Shown in pieces: positions 7,956 to 17,210 of a DNA stretch of 64,000 nucleotides. How positions within the stretch are numbered: the stretch's first letter is position 1; each line of letters starts with the position of its first letter. The stretch is from Lachnospiraceae bacterium (GTDB taxonomy: Bacteria; Bacillota; Clostridia; Oscillospirales; CAG-272): the NCBI GenBank assembly GCA_024404495.1, contig JAKSPT010000011.1, positions 1 to 64,000 of the forward strand, written 5' to 3'. The notes below the pieces were generated by a model, which saw only the letters and a program-made list of their open reading frames with translations, made no database searches and was not told where the DNA came from. Both the position numbers and the translations under genes were made by a program.

Positions 7956-8142
7956 CTCGAACGCGTAACTATACACTATAGCTTGACAAAAGGAAAAGAG
8001 CTTACCGACATATCGTGCGGGATCCTGAGCAAAACAGGGCCGGTTGACAACGATAAACTCTTTATCACAATATACCGCAAATATTTCTGCTTGTCAAGAG
8101 GCAGATCGGAAACCGCGGAATCTTCTTCCCGCTCTTCTCCTT
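7956..8142. other. Intergenic stretch between the MITE-like element and trpS
   Basis: No gene is visible. Two TTGACA hexamers occur at 7984 and 8044, but neither has a good -10 partner at 16-18 bp and no plus-strand gene follows. No clear terminator for trpS is seen. Confidence 0.5.
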
Positions 8143-9177
8143 TTATTTGGGCTGAACGAAGCCGACCTTGCGGTAGACCTTGGAAAGGGTCTTTCTCGCG
8201 CGGTATGCGGCGCGCTCCGCGCCGTCCTTCATCACGCTTTCCAGATACGCCTTGTCCTTCATCAGCGCCTCGTATTTTTCACGGGCGGGAGCAAGCGCGT
8301 CCGCGACCGTTTCGCCGACGGCAAGCTTGAAATCGCCGTAGCCTTTTCCGGCAAATTCGTCAGCGATCGCGTCCATATCCTTCCCGGTAAAGGCGGAATA
8401 GATCGCCATCAGGTTATTGACGCCGTCCTTCCCTTCTCCGTAACGGACCTCGGAGCCGGAGTCGGTCACCGCGCGCTTGAACTTGCGGATGATATCGTCC
8501 TTCGTGTCCATCACGGCGACCGTCGCGTTCGCGTTCTCGTCGGATTTGGACATCTTCTTCGTCGGCTCGGCAAGCGACATGATCTTCGCGCCGACCTTCG
8601 GCATATAGGGCTCGGGGATCGTGAAGGTATCGCCGTAGATCTGGTTGAAGCGGTTGGCGATATCTCTCGCCAGCTCAACGTGCTGCTTCTGGTCGATGCC
8701 GACCGGAACGAGGTCAGCCTGATAGAGCAGGATATCCGCCGCCATCAAAGCGGGATAGGTGAAAAGCCCGGCGTTGATGTTCTGCTCGTACTTTTTGCTC
8801 TTGTCCTTGAACTGCGTCATTCTCGAAAGCTCGCCGAACATCGTGTAGCAGTCGAGCACCCACCCGAGCTGGGCGTGCGCGGGGACCATGCTCTGCACGA
8901 AGAGCACGTTCTTTTCGGGATCGAGCCCGCACGCCATATAGATCGCGAGGGTCTCGTAGATGCGGCGGCGCAGGGTCGCGGGGTCCTGACGCACCGTGAT
9001 CGAATGGAGGTCGGCGACGCAGTAAACGCAGTCGTATTCCTCCTGCATCGCCGCCCAGTTGCGGACGGCGCCGATGTAGTTTCCGATGGTAATGATGCCG
9101 CTCGGCTGAATGCCGGAGAGGATGATCTTTTTCGGTTCCTCCGCCGCGGGCGCGGCGTTCCTGATGATTTCTTCCAT
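8143..9177 (-). CDS. trpS: Tryptophanyl-tRNA synthetase
   Basis: This 344-residue class I aminoacyl-tRNA synthetase charges tRNA-Trp. The first signature appears as SGIQPSGIITIGNYIG (21-36), where TIGN is the TrpRS form of the HIGH motif, and the second as KMSKS (208-212). The tryptophan pocket region around VADLHSIT and VGIDQKQHVELARDIA matches bacterial TrpRS, and the length is normal. A GAAAGGAT site precedes the ATG. No T-box leader is present: only about 40 bases separate the promoter from the start codon. Confidence 0.96.
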   Translation of the reverse strand: MEEIIRNAAPAAEEPKKIILSGIQPSGIITIGNYIGAVRNWAAMQEEYDCVYCVADLHSITVRQDPATLRRRIYETLAIYMACGLDPEKNVLFVQSMVPAHAQLGWVLDCYTMFGELSRMTQFKDKSKKYEQNINAGLFTYPALMAADILLYQADLVPVGIDQKQHVELARDIANRFNQIYGDTFTIPEPYMPKVGAKIMSLAEPTKKMSKSDENANATVAVMDTKDDIIRKFKRAVTDSGSEVRYGEGKDGVNNLMAIYSAFTGKDMDAIADEFAGKGYGDFKLAVGETVADALAPAREKYEALMKDKAYLESVMKDGAERAAYRARKTLSKVYRKVGFVQPK

Positions 9178-9217
9178 AAGTCAAATATCCTTTCGGGGAT
9201 TTTTTCCGTTATTCCTT

Positions 9218-9247
9218 ATTTTAACACAGATGACGGGGGAAATTCAA
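9218..9247 (-). promoter_or_regulatory. Promoter of trpS
   Basis: TTGAAT, an 18-bp spacer and TAAAAT are found on the minus strand ahead of trpS. Confidence 0.6.
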
Positions 9248-9267
9248 GAGTTTTTCATGAATTTCTC

Positions 9268-9296
9268 TTGAAAGACCGGGATAAATATGATATAAT
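9268..9296 (+). promoter_or_regulatory. Sigma-A promoter for the two-gene unit at 9.3-10.8 kb
   Basis: TTGAAA and TATAAT are separated by 17 bp, 38 bp upstream of the ATG at 9335, and lie back to back with the trpS promoter. Confidence 0.8.
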
Positions 9297-9334
9297 ACTG
9301 TTCCGTAGAAGAAAAAACGGGAAGGAGAAAGACG

Positions 9335-10000
9335 ATGGACGAAGAAGAATACCGGGAGCTGTTCCCGAAAAGCAAGGCGCTGATCGTACTGGAAACGGTA
9401 TGCAAGGCGGCGGTATGGCTCGTGATCGCCTTTATCCTCGGCTTTTTCTTCCTTCGGATGTGGGCGATGAGCGGCACGAAGATGACGAAAAGCTATCTCT
9501 GGACCGACGCCGCGCTCGGTGCCGACACGCTGACTGTGTGGAACGTCCCCGCGCACGCGACGACCAACACCGAAAGCGTCTTCACCGAGTCGGATATCTT
9601 TCTCACCGAGGAGATCGGTCAGCTCCAGTTCACCCTGCGCTATAACGAGTCCCTCTTACGGAAGGAAGCCGAGCGCACGGGTGCTGAGGAGCCTCCCGCC
9701 GACTGCACGTCCTTCGTCGTTTTCGTTTTGGAGGACGACCTCGGAAACCGCTATACCGATTACCGGTACGCCGCCGATTCCCGCTACGTCAGCCATTACC
9801 TGAAGCTCGTTTTCGAGGGGCTCGACGGGGAAGCCTCCTCCTTCCGCCTGATCGCCTACCGCGTCGGCGAGGACGGAACAACGGAAGAGAAACCGATCGA
9901 CGCGACCCGCATCTACGCCTCCAACTTTTACCGCACCGCGGCGAAGGTCAAAAAGCCTTCGACTGCCGACGCGCGTCTGATCCCCGCCTCCGCGGAGTGA
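9335..10000 (+). CDS. Single-pass membrane protein of unknown function
   Basis: This 221-residue protein has a short cytoplasmic N-terminus and one strong membrane helix at about 24-46. A C-terminal domain of about 170 residues, presumably outside the cytoplasm, contains beta-strand patterns such as TSFVVFVLEDDLGNRYTDY. No family is recognised. It has a GGAAGGAG ribosome binding site and its own promoter. The next gene follows after 19 bp, so the two are probably co-transcribed and may be functionally linked. Confidence 0.65.
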   Translation: MDEEEYRELFPKSKALIVLETVCKAAVWLVIAFILGFFFLRMWAMSGTKMTKSYLWTDAALGADTLTVWNVPAHATTNTESVFTESDIFLTEEIGQLQFTLRYNESLLRKEAERTGAEEPPADCTSFVVFVLEDDLGNRYTDYRYAADSRYVSHYLKLVFEGLDGEASSFRLIAYRVGEDGTTEEKPIDATRIYASNFYRTAAKVKKPSTADARLIPASAE

Positions 10001-10019
10001 TTTTTTCGGGAGAACACCT

Positions 10020-10808
10020 ATGATTCTGAATTCAAGAGAGACTACCGTCGCTTACCGCTGCCCCGCCTGCGGCAAGCACATCCTCGGCATGGTCGGCATT
10101 TTCACCCTTTCGGGCGATATGATCAAGCTGAAATGCGACTGCGGCGGGTCCGAAATGGTCATCGCCAAAGCGAAGGATCAGAAGATCCGCCTTTCGGTCC
10201 CCTGCGTCATCTGCCCCGATCCCCACTATTACACCATTTCCGGGACCGCCTTTTTCGACCGCGACCTCATTGCCCTTTCCTGCCCTTATTCCGACCTCGC
10301 CGCCTGTTGGATCGGTACGAAGAAAAAGGTGGAAAAGGCGCTGGAGGAATCCGACCGCGAGCTCCTCACGCTGCTGCGGGAGTCGGGCATCGAGGATTTC
10401 GATTCCTTCACGACCGGCAGGAACACCGTACAGCCGAAGCGCCCCGACGAAGCGGACGACGCGGACGAGGATCCTCAGTTTGACGACGCGGAGCTTGAGG
10501 ACACGGTCAACTTCATGCTCGCCGAGCTGGAGGCGGACGGTGCCGTCACCTGCGCCTGCCGCCGCGCAAAGCGGGAGGAAAAGCCGGAATACGGATACAC
10601 GCTCGAACGCGGCGTCCTGCGCGTCAGATGCGAAAAATGCGGCGCAGAAGCGGTCGTTCCCCTCCGCACGAGAGCCGAGGTGGACGCCTTCATCCGCCTT
10701 GACGACCTCCCCCTCACCGATCCCGACGAAGGTGCCGCCTTCATCGACGTGGACCGTCTCCCGACCGTTGAGGAGCATATCGAGCTGAACGATCCCGACC
10801 CCGAATAA
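10020..10808 (+). CDS. Zinc-ribbon-containing acidic protein of unknown function
   Basis: This 262-residue cytoplasmic protein carries cysteine pairs typical of zinc ribbons. CPACGK (about 13-18) and CDCGG (about 40-44) lie near the N-terminus, and CACRR and CEKCGAE lie in the C-terminal half. The middle is strongly acidic (DEADDADEDPQFDDAELED), a likely flexible linker. Two ribbon-like modules joined by an acidic linker suggest nucleic-acid or protein binding, but no named family was recognised. It is the second gene of a unit with the membrane protein at 9335 and is followed by a clear terminator. Confidence 0.65.
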   Translation: MILNSRETTVAYRCPACGKHILGMVGIFTLSGDMIKLKCDCGGSEMVIAKAKDQKIRLSVPCVICPDPHYYTISGTAFFDRDLIALSCPYSDLAACWIGTKKKVEKALEESDRELLTLLRESGIEDFDSFTTGRNTVQPKRPDEADDADEDPQFDDAELEDTVNFMLAELEADGAVTCACRRAKREEKPEYGYTLERGVLRVRCEKCGAEAVVPLRTRAEVDAFIRLDDLPLTDPDEGAAFIDVDRLPTVEEHIELNDPDPE

Positions 10809-10817
10809 AACGCTTTT

Positions 10818-10857
10818 CACGCCATGAAAACCGCACGGTTTTTCATGGCGTGTTTTT
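10818..10857 (+). terminator. Terminator after the zinc-ribbon gene
   Basis: A 13-bp stem CACGCCATGAAAA and its complement, with a CCGCACGG loop, is followed by TTTTTT. Confidence 0.88.
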
Positions 10858-10934
10858 TCTCATTTTTCGTTGGAAAAGCCAAAAAAATCCTGCCCGCGGG
10901 GGATTTCTTTTTTCAATAATACTATGAGTTTGTC

Positions 10935-10963
10935 TTGACAACCGAACCGAAAAAGGATATAAT
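10935..10963 (+). promoter_or_regulatory. Consensus sigma-A promoter of the mdh-fum-hdr-flx-frd operon
   Basis: TTGACA (10935-10940), 17 bp and TATAAT (10958-10963) form a perfect promoter. No other strong promoter was noticed before the end of the operon at 23.7 kb. Confidence 0.9.
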
Positions 10964-11100
10964 ATAATGTGGTATGATTTGTACCTCTATATGCAAAAAT
11001 GTGATATTTCCTGCTGAAGTTCACACGTTTTCAAGTGCAAAAGAGGGAAAAACCCGTATTTTTCCGGGAAGAGCCGGAAAATCCGCGTGAAAATGAACAT

Positions 11101-11121
11101 TTTTTGTGAAATTCACAAAAA
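11101..11121. promoter_or_regulatory. Palindromic operator candidate in the leader
   Basis: TTTTTGTGAA and TTCACAAAAA flank a single central A. The half-site TTGTGA resembles those of the redox repressor Rex and of Crp-family regulators, but the half-sites are three bases apart instead of six. The regulator is therefore uncertain. It lies about 140 bp downstream of the promoter. Confidence 0.45.
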
Positions 11122-11188
11122 TTAATTTTTCATACCGCCGTCACCGTAAAAAACTATATTGCTATAAATTCAGGAAGGGAACGAAACC

Positions 11189-12133
11189 ATGAACAAAATC
11201 ACCATTATCGGCACCGGAAGCGTCGGTTCGACCATCGCCTACACGCTGACCTACGCGGGCATCGCGTCCGAGATCGTCATGATCGACATCAACGAGGCGA
11301 GAGCGCTCGGAGAAGCGCTTGACATCCGTCAGGGCACGCCCTACACCCCGCCCTGCTACGTCCACGCGGGCTCCTACGCGGACGCGGTCGATTCCAATAT
11401 CGTCATCATCACCTCCGGCATCGCGAGAAAGCCCGGTCAGTCCCGTCTCGACCTCGCGCAGACCAACGTCAACATTCTGAAGAGCATCGCGCCGCAGATC
11501 GTGAAGTACGCGCCCGACGCCACCTACATCATCGTTTCCAACCCCGTCGATATCCTGACCTACGTCTTCTGCAAGGTATCCGGCATCCCGGAGGACCGCG
11601 TCATCGGCTCGGGCACCCTGCTCGACACCGCGCGTCTCCGCAGCCGTCTTTCCGAATACTACCACATCAATCAGCAGAACGTTCACGCCTTCGTTCTCGG
11701 TGAGCACGGCGACTCTTCCCTGATCCCGTGGTCTCTCGTCAACATCTCGAACGTGCCGATCTTCGACTATCCGAAGACCATCCTCGGCAGCGAGCGCACC
11801 TACGACGTCCTCAACGTCCCGGAGATCGAGGATTACGTCAGAAAATCCGGTGCCCGCATCATCGCCGGCAAGGGCGCGACCTTCTACGCCGTTTCGATCT
11901 CTGTCTGCCACATCTGCAAGTGCCTGATGAGCGACGTTGATACCGCCCTCACCCTCTCCACGATGATGAACGGCGAGTACGGCATCAGCGACGTCTGCCT
12001 CAGCGTTCTCTGCAACGTCAGCAGAGGCAGAGTGCAGAACAAGATCCTGCTTCCCCTCACCGAAGACGAAGAAAAGCAGCTCAAGGAGAGCGGCAAGTGC
12101 CTGAGAGCCATCATCGACCAGACCGAGATCTGA
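11189..12133 (+). CDS. mdh: Malate dehydrogenase (LDH-fold, Arg specificity residue)
   Basis: This 314-residue NAD-dependent 2-hydroxyacid dehydrogenase has the Rossmann motif GTGSVGS (8-14), the active-site GEHGD (His173) and the substrate-binding arginines at 86 and 149. Overall it resembles L-lactate dehydrogenases. However, the specificity loop reads GIARKPG, with Arg80 at the position where lactate dehydrogenases carry Gln (Q102 in the classical numbering). Arg there selects oxaloacetate/malate. The following genes for fumarase and fumarate reductase support a role in reducing oxaloacetate to malate in the succinate branch. An AGGAAGGGAA site precedes the ATG. A lactate dehydrogenase call cannot be fully excluded without assay. 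Confidence 0.82.
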   Translation: MNKITIIGTGSVGSTIAYTLTYAGIASEIVMIDINEARALGEALDIRQGTPYTPPCYVHAGSYADAVDSNIVIITSGIARKPGQSRLDLAQTNVNILKSIAPQIVKYAPDATYIIVSNPVDILTYVFCKVSGIPEDRVIGSGTLLDTARLRSRLSEYYHINQQNVHAFVLGEHGDSSLIPWSLVNISNVPIFDYPKTILGSERTYDVLNVPEIEDYVRKSGARIIAGKGATFYAVSISVCHICKCLMSDVDTALTLSTMMNGEYGISDVCLSVLCNVSRGRVQNKILLPLTEDEEKQLKESGKCLRAIIDQTEI

Positions 12134-12172
12134 CCCGCAAAGCGAAAGAAATAGACAGAAGAGGTAACAGAA

Positions 12173-13549
<1,377 letters not shown>

Positions 13550-13586
13550 TGCCGCCGTTTCATACTCTAACGAAAGGAAACAGATT

Positions 13587-14384
13587 ATGAAAGTCAGTTA
13601 CTATCCGGGCTGTACCCTCCGCAACAAGGCAAAGGATCTCGATTTCTATGCCAGAGAATGCGCGAAGGTCCTCGGCTTCGAGCTCGAAGAGGTCGAAGAT
13701 TGGCAGTGCTGCGGCGGTGCCTTCACCTCCTCCTCCGACGAGATCGCGACCAAGCTTTCCTCGGTCCGCGCGCTGAAGGCGGCAAAGGAAGCCGGTCAGC
13801 CCCTCGTCACGGTCTGCTCCGCGTGCCACAACGTCATCAAGCGCACCAACGCCGCGATGAAGGATCCCGCCTTCGCCGCGAAGGTCAACGCCTATATGAA
13901 GCAGGACAAGGACTTTACCGAAGATTATAACGGCGAGACCGAGGTCTGTCACTATCTGGAATACCTCCGCGACAAGGTCGGCTTCGACGAGGTCGCGAAG
14001 AAGGTCGTCAATCCTCTGACCGGCAGAAAGATCGCCGCCTACTACGGCTGTCTCCTCCTCCGTCCGGGCAAGGTCATGGCGATGGACGATCCGGAGAACC
14101 CGGTCATCCTCGAGGACTTCATCCGTGCCCTCGGCGCGGAGCCGGTCGTTTACCCCGCCCGCAACGAATGCTGCGGCGGATATATGGCGATCGAGAACGC
14201 GGATGCCGCTAAGAAGCGCAGCCTCTCCGTTTCGGAAAGCGCCGCGAATCACGGTGCCGCCGAGCTCGTCACCGCCTGCCCGCTCTGCCGTTATAACCTC
14301 GTCAAGAGCGGAAGCGAGCTCCCCGTTCTCTATTTCACCGAGCTTCTCGCCGAGGCGCTCGGAGTCAAGGAGGCAAACGCATGA
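13587..14384 (+). CDS. hdrB: Heterodisulfide reductase subunit B-like protein (two CCG domains)
   Basis: HdrB subunits carry non-cubane [4Fe-4S] clusters that reduce disulfides or pass electrons to a partner. Both cysteine-rich CCG domains are complete: Cys9, Cys41-42, Cys77 and Cys80 in the first, and Cys155, Cys195-196, Cys231 and Cys234 in the second. The spacing matches the family pattern. The protein is 265 residues with no membrane helix. Its stop overlaps the start of hdrC by four bases. Because this organism presumably lacks methanogenic CoM/CoB, the electron acceptor is uncertain; the adjacent FrdB-FrdA is the obvious candidate. Confidence 0.9.
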   Translation: MKVSYYPGCTLRNKAKDLDFYARECAKVLGFELEEVEDWQCCGGAFTSSSDEIATKLSSVRALKAAKEAGQPLVTVCSACHNVIKRTNAAMKDPAFAAKVNAYMKQDKDFTEDYNGETEVCHYLEYLRDKVGFDEVAKKVVNPLTGRKIAAYYGCLLLRPGKVMAMDDPENPVILEDFIRALGAEPVVYPARNECCGGYMAIENADAAKKRSLSVSESAANHGAAELVTACPLCRYNLVKSGSELPVLYFTELLAEALGVKEANA

Positions 14385-14770
14385 CGAATACCAAGCGGAT
14401 GAAAGAGGATATCCTCCGCATGAGCGGCGTGAATCCGAGAAAGTGCATGAAGTGCGGCAAATGCTCCGGTACCTGCCCGAACTACGACGAGATGGAATAC
14501 CATCCGCATCAGTTCGTCTCGATGGTCGAGGAAGGCAGACTGGAACCGCTGCTCGCTTCCAAATCCCTTTACACCTGCCTTTCCTGCATGGCGTGCATCG
14601 AGCGCTGCCCGAGAGGCGTTGAGCCCGCAAAGCTCATCGAGGCTGTCCGTCTCCTGAAGGAACGTCAGAAGGACGGCAATCACCTCACCGCAAACGACAT
14701 CCCCGCACGGATCGACGACGATATGCCCCAGCAGGCGATCGTCACCGCCTTCCGTAAATACACGAAATAA
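14381..14770 (+). CDS. hdrC: Heterodisulfide reductase subunit C-like ferredoxin
   Basis: This 129-residue protein carries two CxxCxxCxxxCP motifs (Cys22-25-28-32 and Cys66-69-72-76), each for a [4Fe-4S] cluster, with the spacing typical of HdrC. It links HdrA to HdrB electronically. Translation is probably coupled to hdrB through the ATGA overlap, and hdrA follows after 14 bp. There are no membrane segments, so this is the soluble HdrABC type and not the HdrDE type. Confidence 0.92.
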   Translation: MTNTKRMKEDILRMSGVNPRKCMKCGKCSGTCPNYDEMEYHPHQFVSMVEEGRLEPLLASKSLYTCLSCMACIERCPRGVEPAKLIEAVRLLKERQKDGNHLTANDIPARIDDDMPQQAIVTAFRKYTK

Positions 14771-14784
14771 GGAGGAAACGGACA

Positions 14785-16779
14785 ATGCAAAGAATCGGTG
14801 TGTTCGTGTGCCACTGCGGCACCAATATTGCGGGCACGGTCAACGTGGAAGCCGTTTCCGACGCGCTCCGGAAGGAACCGGGCGTAGTCTTTTCCACAAA
14901 CTATCAGTATATGTGCTCTCAGGCGGGTCAGGACATCATCAAGAACGCGATTGCCGAGTATAAGCTGACCGGCATCGTCGTCTGCTCCTGCTCTCCCCGT
15001 ATGCACGAGGCGACCTTCCGCAAGACCGCGGCGTCTGCCGGCATCAACCCCTATATGGTCGAGATCGCGAACATCCGCGAGCAGTGCTCGTGGGTCCATA
15101 AGGATACCCTGACCGGTACCGAAAAGGCGATCATCCTCGGCAGAGCGGCGATCGCAAAGGTCAACCTCAACGCGCCTCTTACTCCGGGTCAGACCCCGGT
15201 CACCAAGCGCGCCCTCGTCATCGGCGGCGGCATCGCCGGCATCCAGACCGCGCTTGACATCGCCGACGCCGGCTTCCCGGTCGACATCGTCGAAAAGAAG
15301 CCCACCATCGGCGGCAAGATGGCACAGCTCGACAAAACCTTCCCGACCCTCGACTGCGCCGCCTGCATCCTCACCCCGAAGATGGTCGACGTCGCGCAGA
15401 ACGAGAAGATCCGCATCTTCTCCTACTCCGAGGTCACCGAGGTCCACGGCTTCGTCGGCAACTTTGACGTCACGATCAAGAAAAAGGCGCGCTACGTCAG
15501 GGAAGATATCTGCACCGGCTGCGGCGCCTGCACCGAAAAGTGCCCGCAGAAGAAGATCCCGAACGAGTTCAACCTCGGGATGGATACCCGCCGTGCGATT
15601 TACATTCCCTTCGCGCAGGCAGTGCCGAAGGTCGCAACGATCGACCCCGACCACTGCAATATGCTGAAAAACGGCAAATGCGGCGTCTGCTCCAAGGTCT
15701 GCACCGCGGGCGCGATCGACTACAACGCGAAGGATGAATTCCTCACCGAAAAATACGGCGCCATCGTCGTCGCCACCGGCTTCAATCCGATCCCGATGGA
15801 CAAGTTCGACGAGTTCGCCTATTCCCAGTCCAAGGACGTCATCACCTCGCTCGAATTCGAGCGTCTGATGAACGCCGCGGGCCCCACCGGCGGCAAGCTC
15901 CTCCGTCCCTCCGACGGCGAGCATCCGCACACTCTCGTCTTCGTTCAGTGCGTCGGTTCCCGCTGCGAGGCGTGCGCCGAAAAGGGCAAGGAGTACTGCT
16001 CCAAGATCTGCTGTATGTACACCGCCAAGCACGCGATGCTGACCCGCGACAAGTACCCGGATACCGAGGTTTACGTCTTCTATATCGACGTGCGTACCCC
16101 CGGCAAGAACTTTGACGAGTTCTACCGCCGTGCCGTCGAGGAATACGGCGTCCACTATATCAAGGGTATGGTCGGCAAGGTCTCTCCCGAGGGCAACAAG
16201 CTGAAGGTGCAGGCTTCCGACCTCATCGAGAACCGTCAGATCCACATCGACGCAGACCTCGTCGTCCTTGCCGCCGCCATTGAGCCCGACAAGAGCGCCC
16301 GTCCGCTCGCCACGATGCTGACCGCCTCGATGGACACCAACGATTTCTTCACCGAAGCGCATCCCAAGCTCCGTCCGGTGGAAAGCCCCACCGCCGGTGT
16401 CTTCCTCTCGGGTGCCTGCCAGGGTCCGAAGGACATTCCCGAGACCGTCGCGCAGGCGGGTGCCGCCGCGTCCAAGGTCATCGGTCTGCTCTGCAAGGAT
16501 CAGCTGACCGGCAACCCGTGCGTCGCCCATCCCGACGAAATGATGTGCAGCGGCTGCTCCAACTGTGAAAAGGTCTGCCCCTACGGCGCCATCACTTACG
16601 TGGACAAGGAATTCCGTATGCCCGACCGTACGACCAAGGTGCGCCGCGTCGCGCAGGTCAACGAAGCGGTCTGCCAGGGCTGCGGCTGCTGCACCGTCGC
16701 CTGCATGTCGGGCGCGATGGACCTCAAGGGCTTCAAGAATGAACAGATCTTCGCGGAGGTAGATGCAATATGTCGGTAA
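14785..16779 (+). CDS. hdrA: Heterodisulfide reductase subunit A-like flavoprotein
   Basis: HdrA carries the FAD at which electron bifurcation occurs in soluble Hdr complexes. The 664-residue protein has an N-terminal domain with VCHCG and VCSCSPRMHE motifs (about 8-75), the FAD-binding GGGIAG (147-152), the FPTLDCAAC segment (186-194) and inserted ferredoxin motifs (Cys243-246-249-253 and a cluster around 291-306). Two C-terminal [4Fe-4S] motifs follow (Cys588-598 and Cys630-640). This is a complete HdrA of normal length. The gene ends inside the start of the next gene (10-bp overlap), as expected for a stable complex with the MvhD/FlxD-type subunit. Confidence 0.94.
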   Translation: MQRIGVFVCHCGTNIAGTVNVEAVSDALRKEPGVVFSTNYQYMCSQAGQDIIKNAIAEYKLTGIVVCSCSPRMHEATFRKTAASAGINPYMVEIANIREQCSWVHKDTLTGTEKAIILGRAAIAKVNLNAPLTPGQTPVTKRALVIGGGIAGIQTALDIADAGFPVDIVEKKPTIGGKMAQLDKTFPTLDCAACILTPKMVDVAQNEKIRIFSYSEVTEVHGFVGNFDVTIKKKARYVREDICTGCGACTEKCPQKKIPNEFNLGMDTRRAIYIPFAQAVPKVATIDPDHCNMLKNGKCGVCSKVCTAGAIDYNAKDEFLTEKYGAIVVATGFNPIPMDKFDEFAYSQSKDVITSLEFERLMNAAGPTGGKLLRPSDGEHPHTLVFVQCVGSRCEACAEKGKEYCSKICCMYTAKHAMLTRDKYPDTEVYVFYIDVRTPGKNFDEFYRRAVEEYGVHYIKGMVGKVSPEGNKLKVQASDLIENRQIHIDADLVVLAAAIEPDKSARPLATMLTASMDTNDFFTEAHPKLRPVESPTAGVFLSGACQGPKDIPETVAQAGAAASKVIGLLCKDQLTGNPCVAHPDEMMCSGCSNCEKVCPYGAITYVDKEFRMPDRTTKVRRVAQVNEAVCQGCGCCTVACMSGAMDLKGFKNEQIFAEVDAICR

Positions 16780-17210
16780 CGAATGAAGAATACAGACCGC
16801 TGATCGTCGCGTTCTGCTGCAACTGGTGCTCCTACGCCGGTGCGGACCTCGCGGGCAACAACCGCCTCGCTTACCCCGCCGACGTCAAGATCATCCGCGT
16901 TCCCTGCTCCTGCCGTGTCAATCCCGCCTTCATCCTCCGCGCCTTTCAGCGCGGCGCCGACGGCGTGATCATCTGCGGCTGCCATCCCGGAGACTGCCAT
17001 TACACCTCCGGCAACTACTACACCAGACGCCGTATGGCGCTCCTCTTCTCAATGCTCGATTATCTCGGCATCGAAAAGGAACGTACCCGCGTCGAATGGG
17101 TCTCCGCCGCGGAGGGTGCCAAGTTCGCCGCGACGATGAACGATTTCTGCAAGACCGTCGCCGCACTCGGCGAGAATAAGAGATTGGAGGATCTGAGATG
17201 CAAAAAGTAA
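16770..17210 (+). CDS. flxD: MvhD/FlxD-type [2Fe-2S] electron-transfer subunit
   Basis: This 146-residue protein belongs to the MvhD family, which hands electrons from an upstream oxidoreductase to HdrA. The conserved cysteines are visible as FCCNWCSYAGAD (about 15-26), VPCSC (about 45-49) and ICGCHPGDCHY (about 68-78). It overlaps hdrA by 10 bp and the next gene by 13 bp. No [NiFe] hydrogenase subunits follow; instead an FAD/NAD oxidoreductase lies two genes on. I therefore name it as the Flx form. Confidence 0.88.
   Translation: MSVTNEEYRPLIVAFCCNWCSYAGADLAGNNRLAYPADVKIIRVPCSCRVNPAFILRAFQRGADGVIICGCHPGDCHYTSGNYYTRRRMALLFSMLDYLGIEKERTRVEWVSAAEGAKFAATMNDFCKTVAALGENKRLEDLRCKK

Larger units (their letters stand above)
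10860..11188 (+). other. Promoter and structured 5' leader of the succinate operon
   Basis: This 329-bp gap contains no gene. A consensus promoter at 10935-10963 predicts a 5' untranslated leader of about 220 nt before the malate dehydrogenase start. The leader contains inverted GGGAAAAA/TTTTTCC blocks and a 21-bp palindrome at 11101-11121. I see no match to a known riboswitch. Confidence 0.6.

Noticed and set aside
7984..8060. Plus-strand promoters between the MITE-like element and trpS
   Set aside because: TTGACA hexamers occur, but no suitable -10 boxes and no plus-strand gene follow.
11101..11121. A canonical Rex or Crp binding site
   Set aside because: The half-sites TTGTGA/TCACAA are separated by 3 bases; both families normally need 6. 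It is kept only as an unassigned operator candidate.
11189..12133. L-lactate dehydrogenase as the product
   Set aside because: Overall similarity points that way, but the Arg at the specificity position and the fumarase/fumarate reductase neighbours favour malate dehydrogenase.
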